Below, one piece after another: positions 25,707 through 35,398 of a stretch of 64,000 bases of DNA. Under the pieces are notes generated by a model, which ran no database searches, had not been told where the DNA came from, and saw nothing but the letters and a program-made list of their open reading frames with translations. The DNA comes from Saccharospirillum sp. MSK14-1 (GTDB lineage Bacteria; Pseudomonadota; Gammaproteobacteria; Pseudomonadales; Natronospirillaceae), in assembly GCF_003054965.1 (NCBI RefSeq), contig NZ_MIES01000026.1:992001-1056000 (forward strand), given 5' to 3'. A program made the position numbers and the translations under genes. The stretch's first letter is position 1, and each line of letters begins with the position of its first letter.

Positions 25707-26816
25707 ATGGCTGAACTGAACATCAAGAACGTCAACAAAAGTTTTGGCACCACCGACGTGCTCAAGGGCATCAACCTGGATATCCAGGACGGTGAATTCA
25801 TCATCCTGGTCGGCCCGTCTGGCTGTGGTAAATCGACGCTGCTGAACTGCATCGCCGGTCTGGAAGATGTCACCTCGGGCGACATCATGATCGGTGACGA
25901 CAACGTCACCTACGCCGCGCCGAAAGATCGCGACATCGCCATGGTGTTCCAGAGCTACGCGCTCTACCCGAACATGAACGTGCGTAAGAACATCGCTTTC
26001 GGTCTGGAAATCCGCAAGATGCCGAAGGACGAGATCGCCGCCGAAGTTGAGCGCGTTGCCAAGTTGTTGCAAATCGAAAACCTGCTCGACCGCAAACCGT
26101 CGCAACTGTCCGGTGGTCAGCGTCAGCGTGTGGCCATGGGCCGTGCTTTGGCGCGTCGTCCGAAGACCTATTTGTTCGACGAACCACTGTCGAACCTGGA
26201 CGCCAAACTGCGTGTTGAAATGCGCACCGAAATGAAAAAGCTGCACCAGCGTCTGGGCACCACCATCGTGTACGTAACACACGATCAGATCGAAGCCATG
26301 ACCCTGGCCGATCGCATCGCTGTAATGAAAGACGGCATCGTTCAGCAGTTTGGTACGCCGCAGCAGGTGTATGACGATCCGGCGAACATCTTCGTGGCAG
26401 GTTTTATGGGCTCACCGTCCATGAACTTCCTGGAGTGCTCCGTGGTTAAAACAGCCGATGGCTTTGGCGTGCAGATCGAATCGCAAGGCAAAACCTTTGA
26501 GCTTGCGGCCGATCCGGCGCAGGCTGATTTGTCAGCTTACGAAGGCAAAAACGTGGTGTTGGGTATTCGCCCGGAACAGATCACTCACGTGATGCCGCAC
26601 GTCGAATCCCAGCCGTTTGTTACCCGCGTGCCGGTGAAGATTGAAGTCACCGAGCCGACGGGCGCCGACACCCTGGTGCTGACCCACATTAACGGTCAGG
26701 AATGCGAATGCCGGGTTCACCCGACTGAAGCCGGCAATCCAGGTGAGCAAATGGACCTGTTGTTCAATATGAGTAAGGCCGTCTTCTTCGACGCTCAAAC
26801 AGAAAACCGCATTTAA
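25707..26816 (+). CDS. gtsD: Sugar ABC transporter ATP-binding protein (MalK/UgpC/GtsD-like)
   Basis: A 369-residue ATPase that powers the importer. Walker A GPSGCGKST is at 36-44, the Q-loop follows (MVFQSYALYP), the signature LSGGQ is at 134-138, Walker B YLFDEP is at about 155-160, and the switch His is in VTHDQIEAM. The C-terminal ~125 residues form the OB-type regulatory domain of CUT1 transporters (GIRPEQI, EPTGADTLV). It is the last gene of the operon, followed by two hairpins. Confidence 0.93.
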   Translation: MAELNIKNVNKSFGTTDVLKGINLDIQDGEFIILVGPSGCGKSTLLNCIAGLEDVTSGDIMIGDDNVTYAAPKDRDIAMVFQSYALYPNMNVRKNIAFGLEIRKMPKDEIAAEVERVAKLLQIENLLDRKPSQLSGGQRQRVAMGRALARRPKTYLFDEPLSNLDAKLRVEMRTEMKKLHQRLGTTIVYVTHDQIEAMTLADRIAVMKDGIVQQFGTPQQVYDDPANIFVAGFMGSPSMNFLECSVVKTADGFGVQIESQGKTFELAADPAQADLSAYEGKNVVLGIRPEQITHVMPHVESQPFVTRVPVKIEVTEPTGADTLVLTHINGQECECRVHPTEAGNPGEQMDLLFNMSKAVFFDAQTENRI

Positions 26817-26822
26817 GCATCA

Positions 26823-26845
26823 ACGAACACCGCTTCGGTGTTCGT
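26823..26845 (+). terminator. Stem-loop directly after gtsD
   Basis: Perfect 10-base arms with a 3-base loop (ACGAACACCG-CTT-CGGTGTTCGT), with no T-run. It probably protects the 3' end or works together with the terminator 23 bases further on. Confidence 0.6.
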
Positions 26846-26867
26846 GCCGAATGATAGGCAAACCCTT

Positions 26868-26894
26868 AGCGTGGCTTCTGGCCACGCTTTTTTT
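26868..26894 (+). terminator. Intrinsic terminator of the sugar ABC operon
   Basis: Perfect 8-base arms AGCGTGGC and GCCACGCT with a 5-base loop are followed by an unbroken run of T to 26894. Confidence 0.9.
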
Positions 26895-26983
26895 ATGTCC
26901 GGGCTTTACAAAAAGTCGGCAAGTGAGTCAATAACTCGCTAGACTTTGAGGCTACAGGATGTGGGTAAACCGTACGGACAGGC

Positions 26984-29900
26984 ATGACACAGAGGTCAGA
27001 ACACGCGAATAACAGCGACCCACAGGGCGAGCTATCACCCTGGTTGAGGCAGTTGCCGCTGGTGGTGTACGAGGCTGTGCCGTCAGAACACAACCCGGAT
27101 TTGTGGCGCTTGCTGAATGTGAGTGAGGCCATTGAAGATCTGACCGGTTACCCCGCTGCCGATTTTCTCGGCGATAAACCCCGCCATTTTCTCTACGAAA
27201 TGATTCATCCGGATGATCGGGTCCGCATTGGTGCGGAATACGATCGCAGCCGTATTACCGAAAGCCCGATGAACCTGCACTATCGCATTCGGCACCGGCA
27301 GTATGGGTATCGTACGGTGGAAGAGCGTTCGTCGTTCAGGCGCGACGCCAACGGCACCATGCATTCCTATGGCGCCTTGCTGGACAGCAAACAGTCGCAG
27401 CGCACATCGCGTCGCCATTCGCGATTGGACACAGCGCTTGAGAGCCTGAATGCCGATGTTGCTGTCGCGACCGGTCAGGCATTTCTGGAGAGCTTATGTC
27501 GGCGCCTGGCGTACCTGCTGAATGTTCGACAGGTGGCCATTATGCGCGTGGTCGACGGTCAGAACCTGGAATCGCTGGCACGGGTTCACGATGGTCTGTT
27601 GATCGCGCCCTACACCGTGCTGACCGATAACACCGAATTGAGTGTGCTGCGGACCCAAAGCCGCGCTGAATTGAGTTTCGACGAAGCACTGGGCCATGGC
27701 CTGAGCAACCTGGATGACATCCGCCACGTCATCGTGATTCGCCTTGATAATCATCAGGGCGAATGGCTGGGGGCTCTGGTGCTGTGTCATGACGAGCCTT
27801 TTTCCACCAGTAAAACGTTGGATCGGGCGCTGGAACTCTATACCGATCGAGCCGTCACCGAAATCGAACGACTCGGGCTTGAACGGCAACTGCAGGAAAG
27901 TGACGCTCGTTACCGCGCCTTTTTTGATACAGCGGTGCAGCCGGCGCTGGTGATCAATCCTAAAGGCCGGGTGACGAATTTTAATCAGGCCGCGCGCCGA
28001 TTGTTTGAAGTGGGTGACAGCAGCGATCTGCAACTCATCGACCTGTTGCCCAAGCACCAACCGGATGGTCGCAGTTCACTCTACGGTCTGCTGCGGCTGG
28101 TGAAAGAAGCCCACTATAAGGGTGTACCACCCAGTCATTGGCAGATGCATACGCTCAGTGGTCGTGAGCGCAGCGTTATTGTGCATGTGTCGCCGACCAT
28201 GATGAATCAGACCGAGCGCGCGTTGCTGACCATTGAAGACATCACGGATCAGTTGAAATCTGAAGCGGCGCTGGCGGAACAAAACCGGCTGATGAGCGAG
28301 CGTCAAAGCCGGTTGCGGGGCCTGGTTCGGTTAGCGACCGAACTTGAACGGCAAGGCGATCTGACCGAGTTTCTCGAAGCCTGTTTACAGGAATTGCTGT
28401 ATCAGGATGGCTCGCGTGAAGTGGCCTATTTTCGGGTGAAACAGCGGCAGTGGCGTCAGACGGTTGCCGATGTTGATGAACCCGTCCACCCATTGGATTA
28501 CCACGCCAAGGCCATCGATAACGCCATCAATGGCGGTACGCTGTCGATTGTCGAAACGGACGGCCCCTGGGTCTATTTACCGCTGTTCGATAATCAGCAG
28601 CCGGTCGCCGTTCTGGTTATTGGCAGTCGCGAAGCCGGCTTCCGCGATCGGGAATTTGTCGAACTGCTGCACCAGACCATCAGCCTGGCGTTCGACAATT
28701 TAATGCAACGCCTGACGCTGCATCGCCAAGCCATGTGCGACAGCTTGACCGCCTTGGGGAACCGGGCGCAATTACACGAGTGGGTCGGCGATGCTCTGGA
28801 GCAGAATCCCGATCAAACCGCTTCCTTGCTGCTGTTCGACCTGAACCGTTTCAAAGAGATCAACGATACGCTGGGCCACCATTTTGGTGACCGGTTGTTG
28901 TGTGAAATCGGGCCACGAATTGTCGATGTATTAGGGCGGGAAGATTCCTGGGGCATCGCCCGATTAGGCGGCGATGAATTCGCCGTTTTCCTGCCCGAGC
29001 AAAGCGTCGCTCAGGCGTTGGCGTTGGCTGAACTCATTGGTGAGGCGCTGCGTCAGCCGTATTTAATCGACAACATGAAGTTGCAGGTGGAAGCCAGCAT
29101 CGGTGTGTCGCATTACCCGAGTCAGGGCAAAGACGGCCATGAATTACTGCGCTGTGCTGATGTCGCCATGTACGCCGCGAAAAGCAAAGGCCAGACGGTA
29201 GTGGTCTTCAATGCCGATTTGGATGCCAGCACCCCCCAACGCATTGCCGTGCTGTCGGAACTCGACCAGGGTTTGCAGGCGGGCGATTTGTGGGTGGCCT
29301 ATCAGCCAGTGATCTGTGCCAGCGATGGTCATGTGACGGGTCTGGAAGCGCTGGTGCGCTGGCGCCATCCGGAACTCGGCGAGCTGTCTCCGGCCGATTT
29401 TATTCCCATCGCCGAAATGGGGCAGGGTATTCGGCAGATTACGGACTTTGTCTTGCGCACCAGTCTGGCGATGGTGGCTGATTGCCGCAAACGGGTAAAA
29501 CCCGATCTGTATATGGCGGTTAACTTATCGTCGCGTGTGTTGCTGGATCACGCTTTGCCACAGCAGGTTGCGCAGTTGCTCGCTGAATTTAAATTGCCCG
29601 GGTCGGCGTTGGTGCTGGAATTAACCGAAAGCACCCTGTTGTCTGACCCACTGCGCGCAGTCGATATTATCGAACAACTGTCTGAGCTGGATGTGCAACT
29701 GGAAGTCGATGATTTTGGCACCGGCTATTCGTCGCTGGCGTATTTAAAATCGCTGCCCATTCATGCGTTGAAAATCGATAAGAGTTTTATCGCCGATTTA
29801 CTCAAAGATGCACAGGACCGAATCATCGTTGAATCGACCGTTAAAATGGCGCACAACCTCGGCTTGGAAATTGTGGCTGAAGGCGTTGAAGACGAAGCAA

Positions 29901-30007
29901 CGTTGGTGGAATTGGTGAAAATGAAGTGCGATGCCATACAGGGATTTTATTTTTCCAAGCCACTGGCGGCGGATGATTTAATGGTGTGGTTGCAACGGAA
30001 TCTGTAG
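26984..30007 (+). CDS. PAS/GAF sensor with GGDEF and EAL domains (c-di-GMP turnover)
   Basis: A 1007-residue cytoplasmic signalling protein with no membrane helix. Order: PAS (about 25-130, with FLYEMIHPDDR), GAF (about 155-300), PAS (about 305-425), GAF-like (about 440-575), GGDEF (about 585-745) and EAL (about 755-1005). The cyclase motif RLGGDEF (660-666) is intact, but no RxxD inhibitory site lies at the usual place before it. The phosphodiesterase motif EALVRW (788-793) and DDFGTGYSSLAYL with KIDKSFI are intact. Both activities are therefore possible, and GGDEF may instead act as a GTP sensor. It is monocistronic, between two terminators. Confidence 0.92.
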   Translation: MTQRSEHANNSDPQGELSPWLRQLPLVVYEAVPSEHNPDLWRLLNVSEAIEDLTGYPAADFLGDKPRHFLYEMIHPDDRVRIGAEYDRSRITESPMNLHYRIRHRQYGYRTVEERSSFRRDANGTMHSYGALLDSKQSQRTSRRHSRLDTALESLNADVAVATGQAFLESLCRRLAYLLNVRQVAIMRVVDGQNLESLARVHDGLLIAPYTVLTDNTELSVLRTQSRAELSFDEALGHGLSNLDDIRHVIVIRLDNHQGEWLGALVLCHDEPFSTSKTLDRALELYTDRAVTEIERLGLERQLQESDARYRAFFDTAVQPALVINPKGRVTNFNQAARRLFEVGDSSDLQLIDLLPKHQPDGRSSLYGLLRLVKEAHYKGVPPSHWQMHTLSGRERSVIVHVSPTMMNQTERALLTIEDITDQLKSEAALAEQNRLMSERQSRLRGLVRLATELERQGDLTEFLEACLQELLYQDGSREVAYFRVKQRQWRQTVADVDEPVHPLDYHAKAIDNAINGGTLSIVETDGPWVYLPLFDNQQPVAVLVIGSREAGFRDREFVELLHQTISLAFDNLMQRLTLHRQAMCDSLTALGNRAQLHEWVGDALEQNPDQTASLLLFDLNRFKEINDTLGHHFGDRLLCEIGPRIVDVLGREDSWGIARLGGDEFAVFLPEQSVAQALALAELIGEALRQPYLIDNMKLQVEASIGVSHYPSQGKDGHELLRCADVAMYAAKSKGQTVVVFNADLDASTPQRIAVLSELDQGLQAGDLWVAYQPVICASDGHVTGLEALVRWRHPELGELSPADFIPIAEMGQGIRQITDFVLRTSLAMVADCRKRVKPDLYMAVNLSSRVLLDHALPQQVAQLLAEFKLPGSALVLELTESTLLSDPLRAVDIIEQLSELDVQLEVDDFGTGYSSLAYLKSLPIHALKIDKSFIADLLKDAQDRIIVESTVKMAHNLGLEIVAEGVEDEATLVELVKMKCDAIQGFYFSKPLAADDLMVWLQRNL

Positions 30008-30029
30008 TGCTCCGGCGGGAGATGCTAGT

Positions 30030-30062
30030 CGGGAGACGCCGGACGCAAAAGAGCGTCTCCCG
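30030..30062. terminator. Hairpin between convergent sensor gene and argH
   Basis: Perfect 10-base arms (CGGGAGACGC and GCGTCTCCCG) enclose a 13-base loop, centred between two convergent stops at 30007 and 30070. It probably acts for one or both directions, although T-runs are weak. Confidence 0.6.
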
Positions 30063-30069
30063 TCTCCCG

Positions 30070-31470
30070 TTAGGCGTCGAGCCGCGCCAAAGCGCGCTGC
30101 GCTGCGGCGCGCACCTGGTTCGGCGCGGTGCCACCGAAGTGATCACGAGCGGCGACCGAACCTTCCAGCGTTAATACCTCGAACACATCCTCGCCAATGG
30201 TATCGCTGAATGGCTGTAATTCCGCCAGTGACATTTCGCTCAAATCTTTGCCGGTTTGCAGACCATAAGCGACACTTTTGCCCACCACTTCGTGCGCATC
30301 GCGAAACGCCATGCCTTTTTTCACCAGATAGTCAGCCAGGTCCGTGGCCGTGCTGTATCCGCGCAAAGCGGCGGCGCGCATGCTGTCTTTTTTCGGTTCG
30401 ATGTGCGGCACCATGTCGGCGAAAGCGCGCAGACTGCCGGCGAGCGTATCGACGGTATCGAATAAGGGTTCTTTGTCTTCCTGATTGTCTTTGTTATACG
30501 CCAGGGGCTGACTTTTCATCAGTGTCAGCAGACTCATAAGATGACCATAAACCCGACCGGTTTTGCCGCGCACTAATTCTGGCACGTCTGGGTTTTTCTT
30601 CTGCGGCATGATCGACGAGCCGGTGCAGAAGCGGTCGGGTAAATCGATGAAGTCGAATTGCGCCGAGGTCCACAACACGAGCTCTTCCGACATGCGCGAC
30701 AGGTGCATCATCAGCAGCGAACCGGCGTGCGTGAATTCGATGGCAAAATCGCGGTCTGACACCGAATCCAGAGAGTTTTCGGTGGGCTTGTCGAAACCGA
30801 GCAATTCAGCACTGCGCGCGCGGTTGATTGGGTAGGTGGTGCCCGCTAGTGCCGCCGCACCCAGCGGCAGAACATTGACCCGTTTGCGGCAATCCATTAA
30901 ACGCTCGGCGTCACGTTGCAGCATTTCATTCCAGGCCAGCAAGTGATGGCCGAAAGTGACCGGCTGCGCGGTCTGCAAATGCGTGAAGCCGGGCATGATG
31001 GTGTCGGCCTGTTGTTCGGCCTGGGTAATCAGGCCGCGCTGCAAACGCTGTAATTCACTCACCAGGCCATCGATGGCTTCGCGCAAATACAGGCGAATGT
31101 CCGTCGCAATTTGGTCGTTGCGCGAACGCCCGGTGTGCAGTTTCTTACCGACCGCGCCGATCTTGGCGGTCAGGGCCGCTTCAACATTCATGTGCACGTC
31201 TTCCAATGCCACCGACCACTGCTGACGAGCGGCCTCAATGTCGGCTTCCACCGCTTTTAACCCTTCGACAATGGTGCGGCCTTCGTCGTCGGTCAGCACG
31301 CCCACCTCGGTCAGCATGGTGGCGTGAGCGATCGACCCGGCGATGTCGTGGCGATACAGACGCTGGTCAAAACCGATGGAGGCAGTGAATTCGGCAACAA
31401 AGGCATCGGTTGCTTCGCTGAAGCGTCCGCCCCAGGCCGCATTGGTGTCGTTATGGTTGGTGTCAGACAT
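30070..31470 (-). CDS. argH: Argininosuccinate lyase
   Basis: A 466-residue enzyme that splits argininosuccinate into arginine and fumarate. The superfamily signature [12 protein letters not shown] is at 284-295, including the catalytic flexible-loop serine; [10 protein letters not shown] (111-120) and [15 protein letters not shown] (162-176) are the other two active-site regions. Length is normal. It is divergent from the SutA-like gene, with a 224-bp spacer. No other arginine genes are in the window. Confidence 0.96.
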   Translation of the reverse strand: MSDTNHNDTNAAWGGRFSEATDAFVAEFTASIGFDQRLYRHDIAGSIAHATMLTEVGVLTDDEGRTIVEGLKAVEADIEAARQQWSVALEDVHMNVEAALTAKIGAVGKKLHTGRSRNDQIATDIRLYLREAIDGLVSELQRLQRGLITQAEQQADTIMPGFTHLQTAQPVTFGHHLLAWNEMLQRDAERLMDCRKRVNVLPLGAAALAGTTYPINRARSAELLGFDKPTENSLDSVSDRDFAIEFTHAGSLLMMHLSRMSEELVLWTSAQFDFIDLPDRFCTGSSIMPQKKNPDVPELVRGKTGRVYGHLMSLLTLMKSQPLAYNKDNQEDKEPLFDTVDTLAGSLRAFADMVPHIEPKKDSMRAAALRGYSTATDLADYLVKKGMAFRDAHEVVGKSVAYGLQTGKDLSEMSLAELQPFSDTIGEDVFEVLTLEGSVAARDHFGGTAPNQVRAAAQRALARLDA

Positions 31471-31590
31471 GACAAAGACATTCCGGCAAAAGATTCAGTG
31501 CGCATTATATAGGCACGGCTGCCGCTGGCTACGGTGGGTGCCGCAAAACTGCCTTGCAGTTTCGGGAACCGCTAGCAAGGCGCGCCGGAT

Positions 31591-31618
31591 TTGCTGTGAC
31601 ATTGGGTAAAATTATGTA
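31591..31618 (+). promoter_or_regulatory. Possible promoter for the SutA-like gene
   Basis: TTGCTG (31591-31596) and TATGTA (31613-31618) with a 16-base spacer lie about 75 bases before the gene. The match to sigma-70 is moderate, and this is only a pattern call. Confidence 0.3.
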
Positions 31619-31694
31619 GTGTTTTTGATGGCGAATTGGTGTCTATGGTCTATAAAGAAGGGATCATCCACTGGTGTGTTCAGGAGAACTGAGA

Positions 31695-31898
31695 ATGAGC
31701 ACCGACACGACGTCGAAAACCCAAGTCCAGAAGGACAGTGGCCAAGCCCCGCAAAGCCGTGATGAACTCCGCGCCAAAGTTGCCAACGATGTAGAAGCCT
31801 TTCTGGCCGCCGGCGGAGAAGTCAAAGAAGTCGAGCGCGGTAAACGGGCAGATCCGCCCAAGGCACCCTCCAATCAATACGGCAGCCGACCGATTTAA
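31695..31898 (+). CDS. Short SutA-like protein
   Basis: A 67-residue protein (ATG 31695, CAGGAG 8 bases upstream). From memory, its C-terminal half, VEAFLAAGGEVKEVERGKRA then DPPKAPSNQYGSRPI, closely resembles the C-terminus of Pseudomonas SutA, an RNA-polymerase-binding protein that supports transcription in slow growth. SutA has a long acidic N-terminal tail; here the region before RDELRAKV is short and polar rather than strongly acidic. It may be a minimal SutA-type factor or a distinct paralogue. It stands alone between argH and pckA. Confidence 0.6.
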   Translation: MSTDTTSKTQVQKDSGQAPQSRDELRAKVANDVEAFLAAGGEVKEVERGKRADPPKAPSNQYGSRPI

Positions 31899-32320
31899 CC
31901 AACGCAAACAGCGCTCAGTGCCGGTTTAAAGGCAGTGTTTCAATAATTGCATCATTGAAATTCCCTTACCAAAATCGGCGCTGGGAGCGGCGAATCTTGT
32001 AACATAACAACAAATGGCTGTTTGCCGCTGACAACTGTATCCGCTTTCAGGCTGGGTGTTTTTTCGTGGTGGACACTGTCGCAGAGGTTGTCTGGGTGGT
32101 TCGTCTGCTTTCGGCGCTTTTATGGTGCGCTTTTTCACGGTTACCCGAGCTTGCCCCAGAACAGAGCCCTTGGCTTGCACTGTGGTTTTCTTTCAGATGA
32201 TTCCGGCGTTTATCTAATTGTCAAAAATATATTGACGTTTTGTTGTTTCAAGACAAGCTCGATTGCGGCTTAGACTGGTTGGGCCTAACACGCTGGACCA
32301 ACCCTGGAGTCGAAACCGTC
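31899..32320 (+). other. Non-coding spacer upstream of pckA
   Basis: About 420 bp without a convincing gene. The pckA frame remains open to a TTG at 32240, but that extension lacks a ribosome site. The last 150 bases are AT-rich (TCAAAAATATATTGACG around 32221-32237) and probably hold the pckA promoter. I see no clear terminator or repeat. Confidence 0.4.
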
Positions 32321-33862
32321 ATGGCCGCTTTTCCCCCTAATGCCCATCTTGATCTGGGCACACCTGTGTTGCTCGAATTCGCCGTTCGTCGTGAAGAAGG
32401 CGAATTCGCCCGTAACGGCGCATTTGTCGCTCGTACCGGTGAGCGCACCGGACGCTCACCCAAAGACCGCTTTATCGTCGATGCGCCCGGCAGTCGCGAT
32501 GAAATTGAATGGGGCAAGGTGAACCAGCCGTATCCGGCTGACCAGTTCGGTGCGCTGTGGCAGCGCGTCAGCGACTATCTGGCCGACCGCGAACACTTTG
32601 TCAGTCACCTGGAAGTGGGGTCGGCTGCCGAACATTCGTTACCGATTACGGTGACCACGGAACTCGCCTGGCATCAGGTATTTGCACGCAATCTGTTTAT
32701 CGTGCCTGAGCATTGGAATGAGCGCGGCAAGAATGTCTGGCAGGTGCTGAACGTGCCGTCCTTCGTGTGCGACCCTGAGCGCGACGGTACCAACAGCGAT
32801 GCCGCCGTTATCATCAATTTCGAAGAGCGCCGCGTGCTGATCGCGGGCATGTACTACGCCGGTGAAATGAAGAAGGCGTTGTTCTCGGTGCAGAATTTTC
32901 TGTTGCCGGCGAGCGAGACGCTGCCGATGCATTGCTCGGCCAATGTCGGTGACGATGGTAAAACCACGCTGTTTTTTGGTTTGTCGGGCACCGGTAAGAC
33001 CACCCTCAGCGCCGACCCGGATCGCTTCTTGATTGGCGATGACGAACACGGCTGGGGCCCGGGTGTGGTGTTCAACATTGAAGGCGGCTGCTACGCCAAG
33101 TGCATCGATTTGTCGGCCGAAAACGAACCGGTCATCTGGAACGCCATTCGCTTTGGCACCATCTTGGAAAACGTGGTGCTCGACGCCGACCGTGATCCGG
33201 ATTACCGCGACGACAGCCTGACGCAGAACTCACGCGCGGCTTATCCGCTGGAGCACATCGACAAACGTCAGCCAACCAACCAGGGTGAAGAACCCAGCGC
33301 CGTGGTGTTCCTGACCTGCGACCTGAACGGTGTCTTGCCGCCGGTATCGAAACTAACGAAAGAAGCCGCCGCTTATCATTTCCTCAGTGGTTACACCGCC
33401 TTGGTCGGTTCCACAGAAATGGGCGCGGGTTCGGGCATCAAAACGACGTTCTCGACTTGCTTCGGCGCACCATTCTTCCCGCGCCCGGCCGGTGTTTATG
33501 CCGACCTGTTGATGAAGCGTATCGAAGCGGCGGGCACCGATGTGTACCTGGTGAACACCGGCTGGACCGGCGGTGCTTACGGTGAAGGCAAGCGCTTCAG
33601 CATTCCGGTGACGCGCGCGGTGATCAGCGCCATCACCAGCGGCGCCTTGTCGGGCGTGGAAACCCGTCATCTCGATGGCTTGAATCTGGATGTGCCGGTC
33701 GCCGTACCGGGCGTTGATGACCAGTTGCTCGATCCACGTCAAACCTGGGCGGATGGTGCGGCTTACGATGCCCGCGCTGCGGCGCTGGTGGCGGAGTTCA
33801 AAGAGAACTTTGCCAAGTACGATGTGGCCGATGCCATTGTTGCGGCTGGCCCACAAAGCTGA
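32321..33862 (+). CDS. pckA: Phosphoenolpyruvate carboxykinase (ATP)
   Basis: A 513-residue enzyme (from ATG 32321) that converts oxaloacetate and ATP to phosphoenolpyruvate for gluconeogenesis. [15 protein letters not shown] holds the substrate site near the N-terminus; the kinase-type P-loop GLSGTGKT is at 220-227 and IGDDEHGWG at about 238-246. [20 protein letters not shown] and [15 protein letters not shown] are further family blocks. I prefer ATG 32321 because it gives the length I recall for Pseudomonas PckA and the upstream extension has no ribosome site. Its presence beside a glucose importer elsewhere suggests growth on organic acids as well as sugars. Confidence 0.95.
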   Translation: MAAFPPNAHLDLGTPVLLEFAVRREEGEFARNGAFVARTGERTGRSPKDRFIVDAPGSRDEIEWGKVNQPYPADQFGALWQRVSDYLADREHFVSHLEVGSAAEHSLPITVTTELAWHQVFARNLFIVPEHWNERGKNVWQVLNVPSFVCDPERDGTNSDAAVIINFEERRVLIAGMYYAGEMKKALFSVQNFLLPASETLPMHCSANVGDDGKTTLFFGLSGTGKTTLSADPDRFLIGDDEHGWGPGVVFNIEGGCYAKCIDLSAENEPVIWNAIRFGTILENVVLDADRDPDYRDDSLTQNSRAAYPLEHIDKRQPTNQGEEPSAVVFLTCDLNGVLPPVSKLTKEAAAYHFLSGYTALVGSTEMGAGSGIKTTFSTCFGAPFFPRPAGVYADLLMKRIEAAGTDVYLVNTGWTGGAYGEGKRFSIPVTRAVISAITSGALSGVETRHLDGLNLDVPVAVPGVDDQLLDPRQTWADGAAYDARAAALVAEFKENFAKYDVADAIVAAGPQS

Positions 33863-33929
33863 TCGCTCAACCGCAACCTGAAAACCGACGAGCCTTGCCT
33901 TCGCCCAGGCGGCTCGTCAAACTTCGATC

Positions 33930-34877
33930 ATGACTGAATTTGAACTGATCGAATCCTGCTTCCGAAGCGGCACCGTGCGCGACGCCAGTCTGATGGTCGG
34001 CAATGGCGACGATTGTCTGGTCTGGCACGATGCCGCCCCGTTAGCGATGTCCATCGACACCGCGGTGGCGGGTCGTCACTTTCCTGAAGACGCATCCCCC
34101 GAGCGCGTTGCCCAACGCGCTTTTTTGCCTGCGCTGAGTGACCTGGCCGCCATGGGTGCCACACCCGCGTTTTTTACACTCGCGCTGACGCTGCCCACGC
34201 CCATCGATGAACACTGGACCCGGCGCTTTGCGCAGCGGCTTGTGACCTTGGCCGATCACTACGGTCTGGTGCTGGCCGGGGGGGACACCACCTCGGGCCC
34301 GGCGCGCGTGATCAGTCTGCAAATGCATGGGCGCATTGCCCAGCCTTTGACGCGCAGCGGCGTTTTGGTGGGGGATGAGGTCTGGGTGTCCGGTCAGCCC
34401 GGTCGTGCGGCGGCGGCGTTGCCCGCCATTCTGGACGGACGCGAAGCGGACGTTCCAGGCGACTGGCTGGACGCCTACTGGCAACCGCAGCCGCGTTTGT
34501 CGCTGGGTCAGCAATTAGTGGGCATCGCCAACGCAGCCATCGATGTCTCCGATGGCCTGGTCGCCGATCTCACCCATCTGGCCCGCGCCAGCCATCTCAA
34601 CATCGAACTGGCGGTGGAACACTTGCCGGTAGCGCCAAGCCTCAGTGAACGGCTGGGTTTTGACGACGCCATCGCCAAGGTACTCGCCGGTGGCGACGAT
34701 TACGAACTGGCTTTTACCGCCCCCGCCGAACGCCATAACGAACTGCTCGAATTGAGCCAACAGCTGGCTCTGCCACTGACCTGCATCGGTCGCGCCCAGG
34801 CAGGCGACGCGACGGTTTCGATTCGGCATAATGGCAAAGACTATCGGTCGTCCTGGCCGGGCTTTACCCATTTTTAA
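33930..34877 (+). CDS. thiL: Thiamine-monophosphate kinase
   Basis: A 315-residue ATP-dependent kinase that makes thiamine diphosphate, of the PurM-like fold. Family blocks are VGNGDDCLVW near the N-terminus (metal site), SIDTAVAGRHF, VLAGGDTTSGP and the C-terminal AIDVSDGLVADLTHLARAS plus AGGDDYELAFT. In many gammaproteobacteria the GDD motif is preceded by Ile-Gly-Asp; here it is Val-Gly-Asn-Gly-Asp-Asp. It is followed by pgpA after 13 bases, an order conserved in gammaproteobacteria. Confidence 0.93.
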   Translation: MTEFELIESCFRSGTVRDASLMVGNGDDCLVWHDAAPLAMSIDTAVAGRHFPEDASPERVAQRAFLPALSDLAAMGATPAFFTLALTLPTPIDEHWTRRFAQRLVTLADHYGLVLAGGDTTSGPARVISLQMHGRIAQPLTRSGVLVGDEVWVSGQPGRAAAALPAILDGREADVPGDWLDAYWQPQPRLSLGQQLVGIANAAIDVSDGLVADLTHLARASHLNIELAVEHLPVAPSLSERLGFDDAIAKVLAGGDDYELAFTAPAERHNELLELSQQLALPLTCIGRAQAGDATVSIRHNGKDYRSSWPGFTHF

Positions 34878-34890
34878 TTTGAGGAAGACC

Positions 34891-35367
34891 ATGATCGAAC
34901 CCGGTCAACGTCGTTGGTATAACCACTGGGCTCACTTTCTGGCATTTGGCCTGGGCAGTGGTGGCTTTCCCAAAGCGCCCGGCACCTTCGGTACGCTGGC
35001 GTCGATGCCGTTTTTGCTGCTGCTGGCACCCTTGCCACTGTGGCTCTATGTATTGGTCCTTCTTGTGGCGTTCGGCTTCGGTTGTTACTTGTGCGAACGC
35101 GTGTCGCAAGACATGGGTGTGCACGATCATGGCGGCATCGTCTGGGACGAGTTCGTCGGTTTATGGATTACCTTCATCGCCGTGCCATTAAATGCCTGGA
35201 CTCTGGTCGGCGGTTTTTTGCTGTTCCGCTTTTTCGACGTCATTAAACCCTGGCCGATCGGCTGGATTGATAAACGCGTCGCCGGTGGGTTTGGCATCAT
35301 GATCGATGATGTCATCGCCGGTATTTTCGCCTGGGTGGTACTGCAAGGGCTGATGCTGTTGTTGTAA
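34891..35367 (+). CDS. pgpA: Phosphatidylglycerophosphatase A
   Basis: A 158-residue membrane phosphatase that makes phosphatidylglycerol. GLGSGGFPKAPGTFGTLASM near the N-terminus and HDHGGIVWDEFVGLWIT (about residues 72-88) are signature segments, the latter with the acidic catalytic residues; RFFDVIKPWPIGWID and MIDDVIAGI follow. Three to four helices are predicted. The open frame extends upstream into thiL, but ATG 34891 has GAGGAAG directly before it and gives the normal length. Confidence 0.93.
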   Translation: MIEPGQRRWYNHWAHFLAFGLGSGGFPKAPGTFGTLASMPFLLLLAPLPLWLYVLVLLVAFGFGCYLCERVSQDMGVHDHGGIVWDEFVGLWITFIAVPLNAWTLVGGFLLFRFFDVIKPWPIGWIDKRVAGGFGIMIDDVIAGIFAWVVLQGLMLLL

Positions 35368-35398
35368 CCACTGCCATGACCGAAGGAGTCGCGGTTCG

